Source: Flavobacteriaceae bacterium (GTDB lineage: Bacteria > Bacteroidota > Bacteroidia > Flavobacteriales > Weeksellaceae). From it: a stretch of 13,382 nt of DNA. The stretch's first letter is position 1, and each line of letters starts with the position of its first letter. The stretch covers positions 1-13,382 of the forward strand of contig JAISSC010000098.1 of the NCBI GenBank assembly GCA_031273305.1. The letters are read 5' to 3'. Both the position numbers and the translations under genes were made by a program. Of this stretch, positions 7,092 to 13,382 are shown one piece after another. The notes beneath the pieces were generated by a model. That model was not told where the DNA came from. It saw nothing but the letters and a program-made list of their open reading frames with translations, and searched no databases.

Positions 7092-9365
7092 TCACAGTTT
7101 CAAATCGAATCCGAGATAAAACATGGCAGGAACAACAGGAGCATACACAATAGAAGTATCCATATAAGACCCGAAAGGATTTTCGGGATCAATAACCGGA
7201 TTTTTCTGCTTATATCCTCCCAGATTCTCTACTCCGACGTAGGTTCTGAATTTATCGGAAAAATGTCGGGATATTTGTGCATTTAACAGAGCATAATCAG
7301 GGGAATATGGCTCTCTTTGAAATTCAACCGGATTTTGAGACGTATCAGGCAACCTTTGTTTTCCTATATATTGTAAGGTAAGATCAAAAGACCATTTACT
7401 TTTTTTCTCCGTCTCGTTGGTAGAATAGGAAGCCGAAAACAATCCTCTGTGTTTGGAAGTAAAAGGAACCTGTCTTTTTCCATCCAGATATTCCGTCTTA
7501 ATATCATACCATTTATACGCAAAATGCAGTTCCAGATTGTAAACAGGAAAAACATCCCAAACCGCCTGAAAGGTATTGGAATATGAGTTTCCATCTAAAT
7601 TATAAAACCACAATTCCTGCGAAGACCTGTCTAGGTCTACCAAAACCTGTTTTTCAAAATCAGTTCTGTAAAAATCCAGAGTAAAAGTATTCCTGATACT
7701 TCCGACTTTAAAATCCTGAATCAGGCTTGCGCCGTAATTCCATGCGATTTCAGGCTCCAGTCCGTATATATTTCCGTTACCGGATTTTTTATATACCTGA
7801 CGCGAAGAAGCAAAATATTGCATATTTTCAGCAAAAATATTGGCTGTTCTCATTCCCCTTCCCGCAGCCAGCCGCAGTGTGGTTTTAGGCAAGAGTGAAT
7901 ACCTGATATTCAATCGGGGTAAAACCTGAGTTCCCGCCAGATTATGAAAATCGGTTCTTATTCCTGCAACCACCGTCAGGTCTTTAAGAGACGTATTGGT
8001 ATATTCCGCAAAAATTCCGGGAACATTTTCAGTACGTTTGTAATTTGTACTTTCAAAATCTTCATTGTAAGAATCATGCAAATAACCGGCTCCTACGGTA
8101 TATTTATTATTGGTATTGCCGAGAATGCTCTCAAATATCAGGTTAGCAAAAACCGAATTTTGATTTCCGTTATACAGCCTCTGTCCGAAATAGCTGTTTA
8201 AAGCATGATGGATAAATTTGGTTTGTAGTCCGATGCTCTGGTAAGGCTTATCCAAAAATACATAGCCGGTTTTATTCCATATCTCAAGATGAGAATTTTC
8301 TATTCCCAACCCGTAATGATTTTGAGTTAACCTGTCCGTAGATTCATGAAATCCTTTTTCTCCACCGATCTGTTTATCATACAACGCCTGAATGGCAAAA
8401 ACAGAACCCCAACCGTTTTTTTGAATACCGTCATAACGGAGAATATTCATAACATTTACCTGTCTGGACAAGGGTTCATCCAGAAAACCGTCATCGTTCA
8501 TATCTTCCTTTGCAAATCTTCCGCTCAAATGAACCAAACCGGTGTTGCTCCAATTGTTTTCCAGTTGTGTGGCATTTACAACATTAAACTCCAGACGGCT
8601 GTTTTGATTTCCATAAAAATTAAACGTAGTAAAATTTTTATCTTTATATTTCACCAATTCCGTATTTATCTGTCCGGTAATGGCTTCATATCCATTGTTT
8701 ACAGTACTCCCACCCTTAGTTAACTGAATGGAATTTATCCATGTTCCGGGTAAAAAATTTATCCCGCTTGCGGAGGTCAACCCTCTCACTTCGGGCATAT
8801 TTTCAACCGTAATGGATGTATATTTCTGATCCAGTCCCAACATTTTTATCTGTTTAGACCCGGTTACGGCATTGGTTGTAGAGACATCTACCGTCGGATT
8901 GGTTTCAAAGCTCTCCGCCAAATTACAACAGGCAGCCTTTAGCAATTCCGTTTTGTTGATGGTATAGGTAAGAGCCACAGCACCGGATTTAACACTTACC
9001 GCCTTTGCCCTCTGACGGACGATTATCTCATCCAATTCTTTCTCATTAGAAAGATTTTCCGGCTCCAAATAAACCTCAACAAGCTCATCTAAAGATTCTA
9101 TTCTAACTTCCTTAGATATAAAACCTTCTTTATTGATTCCTATATTATAAAGTCCTTCATGATACACAAGTTCGAAATTGCCTAAACTGTCCGTAACGGT
9201 TTTCATTACCGGATGTTCCTTCCAATATACCTCAGCTCCGTTAATCGGGATAAAATTCCCGCTCTCAACAGAGGCAGACAGGCGTCCTTTTAGTATTTCA
9301 TGTTGATGTTGGGCAAACACAAACGCCCCTGCACATAACAAAAATACGGCTATATATTTTTTCAT
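7092..9365 (-). CDS. TonB-dependent receptor with N-terminal carboxypeptidase-like domain, possibly metal-related
   Basis: The 757-residue protein has a signal peptide (about 1-18, ending F-V-F-A before Q19). A carboxypeptidase-regulatory-like beta-sandwich follows (about 24-103, with the T-D-S-L-G-N-F motif at 58-64), then a TonB-box-like L-D-E-I-I-V (111-116), a plug domain (about 125-245) and a 22-strand-type barrel to the C-terminal F-D-L-K-L. The plug begins with an unusual K-A-A-C-C-N-L-A-E-S-F-E stretch (C146-C147). I associate this CC-N-L subtype with Bacteroidota receptors found beside heavy-metal-related proteins; that is recollection, not proof. H20-Q-H22 just after the signal cleavage site would also suit metal binding. 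The upstream small Cys-rich gene is 125 bp away on the same strand, so the two may be co-transcribed. Substrate unknown, copper or another metal being the leading guess; siderophore or other uptake remains possible. Confidence 0.9.
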   Translation of the reverse strand: MKKYIAVFLLCAGAFVFAQHQHEILKGRLSASVESGNFIPINGAEVYWKEHPVMKTVTDSLGNFELVYHEGLYNIGINKEGFISKEVRIESLDELVEVYLEPENLSNEKELDEIIVRQRAKAVSVKSGAVALTYTINKTELLKAACCNLAESFETNPTVDVSTTNAVTGSKQIKMLGLDQKYTSITVENMPEVRGLTSASGINFLPGTWINSIQLTKGGSTVNNGYEAITGQINTELVKYKDKNFTTFNFYGNQNSRLEFNVVNATQLENNWSNTGLVHLSGRFAKEDMNDDGFLDEPLSRQVNVMNILRYDGIQKNGWGSVFAIQALYDKQIGGEKGFHESTDRLTQNHYGLGIENSHLEIWNKTGYVFLDKPYQSIGLQTKFIHHALNSYFGQRLYNGNQNSVFANLIFESILGNTNNKYTVGAGYLHDSYNEDFESTNYKRTENVPGIFAEYTNTSLKDLTVVAGIRTDFHNLAGTQVLPRLNIRYSLLPKTTLRLAAGRGMRTANIFAENMQYFASSRQVYKKSGNGNIYGLEPEIAWNYGASLIQDFKVGSIRNTFTLDFYRTDFEKQVLVDLDRSSQELWFYNLDGNSYSNTFQAVWDVFPVYNLELHFAYKWYDIKTEYLDGKRQVPFTSKHRGLFSASYSTNETEKKSKWSFDLTLQYIGKQRLPDTSQNPVEFQREPYSPDYALLNAQISRHFSDKFRTYVGVENLGGYKQKNPVIDPENPFGSYMDTSIVYAPVVPAMFYLGFDLKL

Positions 9366-9490
9366 TTTATTTAAAATTTAATAATGGATAAAACTTTTAG
9401 TTTGACCTTTTGTTACCGAATGCATATCAGCAACAAAGTAGTATTCACGCCTTTTCAGAAATGAATAATTTTAAAGATTAAAGGAAAAAA

Positions 9491-9889
9491 TTAACCGTAG
9501 TAGGTATATCGACAGTAGAATTGATATAACTTAGCCCGAAAAGGAGGCGGATTTGAATAAAGTTGAGGTATCTTAGCTTTCTGATTGAATGACAGTGCGG
9601 GAAGATTCTCGTTTACACCCGGTAATATCGCCATTGAATTAAACAGAGGTTGTTGAAGAATCCGTTCTAATGAAAAAACAGGATTTTCATTGGATTTTAT
9701 CAACACATCCTTACAGCACAAGTCTCTATTAAAGGATGGAATTTCATTATCAGCAAGAGGACTATCAAACTTTTTTGAATTAACCGCATAGCCTATACTC
9801 TCCCCATGACACCAACTTTGGTATACAAAGAGATTAAGATTTGCAAAAAGAATCAGGCAAATCAAAAATACAGACCGAATTAATTTCAT
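9491..9889 (-). CDS. Small exported Cys-rich protein, HYC_CC_PP-like
   Basis: I start this gene at the ATG at 9889 (132 residues): it gives a clean signal/anchor helix (M-K-L-I-R then hydrophobic residues 5-22). The longer frame to 10114 would only translate repeat DNA. Three spaced motifs remain: W26-C-H28-G-E, C58-C59-K-D, and P114-P-P116 near the end, with a further C126 in an aromatic C-terminus. This order fits small Bacteroidota proteins named HYC_CC_PP, with W-C-H replacing H-Y-C; the assignment is from memory and moderate. Their role is unknown, but paired Cys and His suggest metal binding in the periplasm. The gene precedes a TonB receptor that also has a CC motif, which supports a joint function. 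The repeat copy at 9923-9993 begins about 33 bp upstream of the start, so repeat sequence may form part of its promoter. Confidence 0.65.
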   Translation of the reverse strand: MKLIRSVFLICLILFANLNLFVYQSWCHGESIGYAVNSKKFDSPLADNEIPSFNRDLCCKDVLIKSNENPVFSLERILQQPLFNSMAILPGVNENLPALSFNQKAKIPQLYSNPPPFRAKLYQFYCRYTYYG

Positions 9890-9922
9890 ATGGTAAAGGT
9901 AATAAAAAAATTTTAAATTATA

Positions 9923-9993
9923 AAACCTACCCGAATGGGATGTACAACAAAACACACAGAGACGCCCAAATTGGGACGTCTCTACATTATCCT
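9923..9993. repeat. Direct repeat copy A (71 bp) with hairpin
   Basis: This 71-bp unit recurs at 10298-10369 with a single one-base indel. It contains an imperfect palindrome at 9959-9985: GAGACG pairs with CGTCTC and CCC with GGG around AAATT, with one bulged A, followed by TAC. On the - strand the palindrome begins GTAGAGACGT. It lies in the upstream region of the small Cys-rich gene. Confidence 0.9.
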
Positions 9994-10298
9994 CCTGACT
10001 TTGACTATGCGACACCCTAAATGATTTTTTGAAAGCCCGGAGGGCGGAATCTTCATAACCGCAGGTCAGCGACCTGCGGAGAGTACCCACCCCCATTCTT
10101 TGCCTGAAAGGCAAGACTAGTCCCGCCTTTCAGGCGGTGTTATTGGTTGTCGTTGTCCGCAGGTCGCCGACCTGCGGTTATGAAAATCAAGCCTTTCAGG
10201 CTTCTGCCTGCGACACCCATTTTAGTATCATAAAAATTATAAAATATTGACTATAACATAGTTACAAAACAAGACTCTTGAAAGTGTCAAAGTCAGGA
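9993..10298. repeat. Mosaic repeat block bounded by 13-bp inverted repeats
   Basis: TCCTGACTTTGAC (9993-10005) and GTCAAAGTCAGGA (10286-10298) are exact inverted copies bounding the block, and the block is itself bracketed by direct repeats A and B. Inside are two short palindromes, CCGCAGGTC-N3-GACCTGCGG at 10059-10079 and 10157-10177. They sit in larger arms, 10052-10080 and 10156-10184, that are inverted copies of each other with one mismatch. GCCTTTCAGGC occurs at 10125-10135 and 10191-10201, and inverted at 10102-10112. GCCC-GGA-GGGC lies at 10035-10045, and TGCGACACCC occurs near both 10009 and 10209. It is more GC-rich than its surroundings. No coding potential is supported. It looks like a composite of REP-like units or a non-autonomous mobile element; no transposase is present. 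Confidence 0.8.
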
Positions 10299-10369
10299 AA
10301 CCTACCCGAATGGGATGTACAACAATAACACACAGAGACGCCCAAATTGGGACGTCTCTACATTATCCT
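10298..10369. repeat. Direct repeat copy B (72 bp) with hairpin, just after purH
   Basis: This is the second copy of the unit at 9923, differing by one inserted base. Its hairpin (10335-10361) lies about 26 bp past the purH stop, so on the - strand it may also act as an mRNA 3' end or terminator, although no T-tract follows it closely. Confidence 0.88.
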
Positions 10370-10386
10370 GTGTTTATCAATAAAAA

Positions 10387-11895
10387 TTAATGTTTAAAAT
10401 GCCGTACTCCTGTAAAGACCATAGGGATTTTATATTCATTACAGGCTTCAATGCTTTCTTTATCCCGAATGGAGCCTCCGGGTTGGATGATGGCTTTAAT
10501 TCCGTTTTCGGCAGAAACATCTACTACATCTCTAAAAGGGAAAAACGCATCTGAAGCCAATACCAGACCTTCGGTTTTCTTTTCTCGTGCCCTCTCAATT
10601 GCCTGCCGTGCTGCCCAAATTCGGTTGGTTTGCCCCGCCCCTATTCCTATGGCTTGTTTTCCGGATGCAACTACGATAGCATTGGATTTTGCATGTTTTA
10701 CAATTTTCTGGGCAAATATCAAATCTTCCAGTTGTTCTTTAGTGGGGGCTAACAGGGTTACCTGCTCAAATTCACTCGCATTGACTTTATCCGTATCCTG
10801 TACTAATAATCCTCCATCCACTTTTATAAATTCTACGGTATCAACCAAAGATTTTTTTACTTTAATAACCCGTAAATTCTTTTTGGTGGAGAATACTCTT
10901 AAAGCCTCATCGGTAAAAGACGGCGCAATCACGATCTCCAGAAAAACAGGAGCCAGTAGTTCGGCAGTTTTTACATCTACTTCTTTATTAAAAGCTACGA
11001 TTCCTCCAAAAATAGAAACCGGGTCACATTCAAAGGTTTTTTGATAGGCTTCGGCAACAGAACTACCTAAGGCTACACCACAGGGAGTAGAGTGTTTTAC
11101 TGCACAACAGGCAATTTCGGAAAATTCACTTACTACTTTGTAAGCCATATCCATATCGCGAAAGTTATTGAATGAAAGCCCTTTTCCCTGCAATTGTTCA
11201 AAGTCTTTCATGGTTCCGTCTTTGGTTTTATCTATATAGAAAGCCGCTTTTTGATGAGGATTTTCACCATATCTCAAATTCTCTACCTTTTCATAGGAGA
11301 TATTCAGGTAGCGGGGATAATCGTCCTGTAAAATATAGGTGGAAATAGCCGCATCATAGGCAGAGGTTAGGTTAAAAACCTTTCCGGCTAATAATTTGCG
11401 GGTGGCAAGGGTGGTATCTCCGTTTTCAGTGATCTCTTTAGTTACCTGCTCATAGTCTTCAACTTGGGAAATAACAGTCACCGATTTAAAATTTTTAGCC
11501 GCAGAACGCAACATTGATGGTCCTCCTATATCTATAAACTCTATCATCTCAGGTTCGGACAATCCTGTATTCATTTTTTCAAAGAACGGATACAGGTTTA
11601 CAACGACCATATCAATGGGTTGAATCTGATGTTCTGCAATGGTTCTCAGGTGGTTTTCATTATCCCGCAGGGCTAAAATCCCGCCATGAATATTGGGATG
11701 TAAAGTTTTTACTCTTCCATCCAGCATTTCGGGAAAATGAGTTATTTCATCAATTTCAATAACATTAACTCCACCCGCCCGAAGATGTTTATATGTTCCT
11801 CCGGTAGAAATAATTTCGTATCCTCTGGAGATTAAAAACAAGGAGAAGTCAATCAAATTAGTTTTGTCTGACACGCTTAACAAAGCTCTTTTCAT
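10387..11895 (-). CDS. purH: Bifunctional AICAR transformylase / IMP cyclohydrolase
   Basis: PurH catalyses the last two steps of de novo purine synthesis in the cytoplasm: formylation of AICAR with 10-formyl-THF, then closure to IMP. At 502 residues it is complete and of normal length for Bacteroidota. The N-terminal MGS-like cyclohydrolase domain (about 1-190) shows S-T-G-G-T (30-34), E-M-L-D-G-R-V-K-T-L-H-P (56-67) and I-D-I-G-G-P-S-M-L-R-S-A-A-K-N (121-135). The transformylase domain shows L-R-Y-G-E-N-P-H-Q (207-215), the catalytic K267-H268 in K-H-S-T-P-C-G, S-D-A-F-F-P-F (448-454) and Q-P-G-G-S-I-R-D (471-478), and ends G-V-R-H-F-K-H. It starts 32 bp after the SRPBCC/GyrI-like gene on the same strand, so the two are probably co-transcribed from the promoter near 13040. 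No other purine gene and no purine riboswitch is visible. Confidence 0.98.
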   Translation of the reverse strand: MKRALLSVSDKTNLIDFSLFLISRGYEIISTGGTYKHLRAGGVNVIEIDEITHFPEMLDGRVKTLHPNIHGGILALRDNENHLRTIAEHQIQPIDMVVVNLYPFFEKMNTGLSEPEMIEFIDIGGPSMLRSAAKNFKSVTVISQVEDYEQVTKEITENGDTTLATRKLLAGKVFNLTSAYDAAISTYILQDDYPRYLNISYEKVENLRYGENPHQKAAFYIDKTKDGTMKDFEQLQGKGLSFNNFRDMDMAYKVVSEFSEIACCAVKHSTPCGVALGSSVAEAYQKTFECDPVSIFGGIVAFNKEVDVKTAELLAPVFLEIVIAPSFTDEALRVFSTKKNLRVIKVKKSLVDTVEFIKVDGGLLVQDTDKVNASEFEQVTLLAPTKEQLEDLIFAQKIVKHAKSNAIVVASGKQAIGIGAGQTNRIWAARQAIERAREKKTEGLVLASDAFFPFRDVVDVSAENGIKAIIQPGGSIRDKESIEACNEYKIPMVFTGVRHFKH

Positions 11896-11927
11896 GGATA
11901 TTTTTAGTTTATGATTTGGTTTAAAAA

Positions 11928-12968
11928 TTATTCGATAATAAGGTAATAGGCTCTTCCTTTGATTTCATCATCGAAAGATAAAGGATAATCCTGATATTCT
12001 TCCCAATATTGTTGTTTTAGCTTAACTCCGTTCTCTTTTGAATATCTGTCGAGTGCAAACCTTGAATCAAACAAATCTTCCGTTTTTCCGTTTATCGGGG
12101 TGAAGATGGCTTTACCCTGAGGAATGGAAATCAGCTTTATATCCGTATTGGATGGCAGAACATCCAGTTTTACCGGATACCCGGAATAAAATACAACTGT
12201 CTTATTTATGGTATCGAAAGTAGTGTAATATGCAACCGGATTTTTTATATCCGTCGGAATGTAACGCAGGCTGTCGGTTAGATATTTCGTTATATCATGC
12301 AGTGATCTATACATGGACTTATAAATTTCTGCCGTGTTCATAGAGGTTTCGTTTTTTATAGCGAGCAGTTGAACTCCCTGAAAGTCTGTGTATTCAATAT
12401 CTCCGACCGCTAATTCTTTGTTGGAATTGTCTTTGCTGAGTATATCGGTCAGTTTTTGCAAACTGTTCTCCAGGTTCTCTTCCAGCTTACGGGCATATAA
12501 ATAGGCAAAAATCCGGTTGAAATAAGAAAAATCTTCTGTTTTTAACCTGATTGAAACTCGTGTACCTCCTCCTTCCGACTTAAAATAAATATCTTCCATA
12601 CAGACAATACGAGCCTCAACAAAAATTATCTGGGACTGAATATATTGGTTTATCTTACTTTTTAAAATCTTATATTCTCCTTCTCCGATATTGTCATCTT
12701 TTTTATTCTTCCAAGTGAGGCTACTTCCTTCTCCTTTATATGGTGAAAAATAATTGATTCGTGTATTGATGGAATCTTCCCCGATTAAAATCCCCCAAGT
12801 TCCATAATTTTCCATATCATTAAATTCCAGAAAAACCTCGCTTATCGGGTTATCAAAATCTCTGGAAATATGAATTTCTATATTTTTAGGAAGGAATATT
12901 AATATAACACATCCGGAAATGATCAGTAAGAAAATGAGAATTAAAAAAATGTTAACAATCTTCTTCAT
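11928..12968 (-). CDS. Membrane-anchored SRPBCC plus GyrI-like (effector-binding) domain protein
   Basis: I start this gene at the ATG at 12968 (346 residues). It gives a normal M-K-K-I-V-N leader, while the longer frame to 13031 would begin at or just before the predicted transcription start. One hydrophobic segment (about 5-26) anchors or exports it; it includes I-S-G-C20, a lipobox-like motif, but hydrophobic residues continue past the Cys, so a membrane anchor is more likely. Residues about 30-175 resemble an SRPBCC/START-like ligand-binding fold (R-D-F-D-N-P-I-S-E-V-F, G-G-G-T-R-V-S-I). Residues about 186-346 resemble a GyrI-like/AraC effector-binding domain (V-Y/F-S-G-Y-P-V and I-P-Q-G-K-A-I-F-T-P segments). 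There is no DNA-binding domain, so it is not an obvious regulator; binding of a small hydrophobic or cationic ligand is a guess. It lies 32 bp upstream of purH, with no evident metabolic link. Confidence 0.72.
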   Translation of the reverse strand: MKKIVNIFLILIFLLIISGCVILIFLPKNIEIHISRDFDNPISEVFLEFNDMENYGTWGILIGEDSINTRINYFSPYKGEGSSLTWKNKKDDNIGEGEYKILKSKINQYIQSQIIFVEARIVCMEDIYFKSEGGGTRVSIRLKTEDFSYFNRIFAYLYARKLEENLENSLQKLTDILSKDNSNKELAVGDIEYTDFQGVQLLAIKNETSMNTAEIYKSMYRSLHDITKYLTDSLRYIPTDIKNPVAYYTTFDTINKTVVFYSGYPVKLDVLPSNTDIKLISIPQGKAIFTPINGKTEDLFDSRFALDRYSKENGVKLKQQYWEEYQDYPLSFDDEIKGRAYYLIIE

Positions 12969-13036
12969 GCAAAATAGTACAAATAGTTTATCTGGATGAT
13001 GGAGGGGGATTTTATCTCCATAATTTACCATTGTTA

Positions 13037-13044
13037 CAAAACTA
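13037..13044 (-). promoter_or_regulatory. Bacteroidota -7 promoter element for the SRPBCC/GyrI-like and purH genes
   Basis: On the - strand the bases read TAGTTTTG, an exact TAnnTTTG match, with a T-rich stretch containing TTTTTTG about 22 bp further upstream as a possible -33 element. Transcription would begin near 13030, which favours translation from the ATG at 12968 with a leader of about 60 nt. Confidence 0.55.
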
Positions 13045-13140
13045 CAAAAAACATGGTTATAAATAACAAAAAATATTTTGTGTTTAGTCCTCCGCAGATT
13101 TAACTAATGAATGCAAGAAAAGTTAACTCTAATAACGTGG

Positions 13141-13166
13141 AAACGCCCAAATTGGGACGTCCCTAC
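13141..13166. repeat. Hairpin repeat copy C (decayed relative of A/B)
   Basis: The stretch shares ACGCCCAAATTGGGACGT with copies A and B and ends CCCTAC where they have CTCTAC. The inner stem (CCC/GGG and ACG/CGT) is kept but the outer left arm no longer pairs fully. It lies upstream of the promoter of the SRPBCC/GyrI-like gene. Confidence 0.8.
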
Positions 13167-13240
13167 GTTGATTGGGATATAGGAGCATCTTTGACAATGG
13201 AAGTGACCTTGCGTGAGGGATAGTAGTGGAAAGCCCACAT

Positions 13241-13266
13241 AGACGCCCACGCAGGGACGTCCCTAC
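13241..13266. repeat. Hairpin repeat copy D
   Basis: AGACGCCC and GGGACGTCCCTAC match the other copies, but the loop is ACGCA instead of AAATT, so the stem is conserved and the loop is not. On the - strand it begins GTAGGGACGT. Copies C and D are about 75 bp apart. Confidence 0.75.
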
Positions 13267-13382
13267 GAGACCCTATATTCAAAAGAATAAACAATCGGAA
13301 ATGACGATAACCCCACTAACCTGCTGCATTCAGGATGTTATACTGATTCCGTTATTAGTAATTTCTATATTCCAAATAATAA
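13267..13382. other. Right edge; no supported gene
   Basis: Two short frames run off the edge: a - strand frame ending with TGA at 13330-13332 (16 codons visible, ending N-G-I-S-I-T-S) and a + strand frame opening at 13301. Either could be the end or start of a gene, but there is too little sequence to decide. The 13045-13382 interval otherwise holds only repeats C and D and the stretch between them. Confidence 0.3.

Noticed and set aside
8346..8723. 125-codon + strand frame antisense to the TonB receptor
   Set aside because: It is fully covered by the receptor gene, has no promoter or family resemblance, and looks like a reverse-frame shadow.
9890..10114. N-terminal extension of the small Cys-rich gene up to an ATG at 10114
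   Set aside because: The 75 extra residues are a translation of repeat A and the mosaic block and precede a perfectly good signal peptide starting at 9889.
9923..10369. CRISPR array
   Set aside because: There are only two copies of the 71/72-bp unit, no regular spacers and no cas genes; the internal units are palindromic and irregularly spaced.
9923..10369. Direct repeats A and B as target-site duplications of an insertion sequence
   Set aside because: At 71/72 bp they are far longer than known IS target duplications, the inside has no transposase, and related hairpins occur elsewhere in the window.
10451..11044. 197-codon + strand open frame antisense to purH
   Set aside because: It lies entirely within the unmistakable purH coding region, has no recognisable family and is low-complexity Ser/Thr-rich, as expected for a shadow frame.
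12969..13031. Longer start for the SRPBCC/GyrI-like gene at 13031
   Set aside because: It would put 21 non-signal residues ahead of the membrane segment and lies at or before the predicted transcription start of the -7 box at 13037-13044.
10387..13031. Purine riboswitch or PurR site ahead of purH
   Set aside because: I see no purine-riboswitch core or clear dyad in the 32-bp gap before purH or in the leader near 13030; the upstream region holds only hairpins C and D.

Overview
The window looks like a chromosomal segment from a flavobacterium (Bacteroidota). It is AT-rich. It carries the end of sprA (type IX secretion), lipoproteins with acidic residues right after the acylated cysteine, a TonB receptor of the CarboxypepD-like plus plug type, and promoters matching the Bacteroidota -7 consensus TAnnTTTG instead of a sigma-70 -10 box. 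I cannot name the genus. I found no tRNA, rRNA, CRISPR array, transposase or phage gene.

Left part, + strand (1-2081): the C-terminal third of SprA runs in from the left edge. It is followed closely by gcvH (glycine cleavage H protein) and a small VanZ-like membrane protein whose start lies inside the gcvH end. This reads as one co-directional operon.

Centre-left, + strand (2246-6244): an outer-membrane porin, an imelysin-family lipoprotein and a di-haem (two CXXCH) lipoprotein of the DUF1111 type form what looks like an iron- or redox-metal-related envelope locus. It opens with a perfect 17-bp palindrome beside a consensus -7 box, a good candidate operator. A strong terminator separates imelysin from the di-haem gene, and a new -7 box begins at the end of its T-tract. 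After an AT-rich gap comes a single-RRM RNA-binding protein. A perfect 14-bp hairpin then serves as a terminator shared with the convergent gene.

Right part, - strand (7092-13044): transcription runs right to left. A membrane-anchored SRPBCC/GyrI-like protein lies 32 bp upstream of purH (last two steps of IMP synthesis). Next comes about 500 bp of gene-free DNA packed with repeats, then a small secreted Cys-rich protein (WCH...CC...PPP) and a TonB-dependent receptor with a CC motif at the start of its plug. The last two probably act together, plausibly in metal handling at the outer membrane.

Repeats are the least explained content. There are four copies of a GTAGRGACG-type hairpin (A and B near 10 kb, C and D near 13.2 kb). 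A and B sit in a 71/72-bp direct repeat that brackets a 292-bp block bounded by a 13-bp inverted pair. That block holds nested palindromes and a 29-bp near-perfect inverted repeat. I see no clear new defence or biosynthetic system. The items most worth following are the operator-controlled porin/imelysin/di-haem locus, the small Cys protein/receptor pair and the mosaic repeat block.
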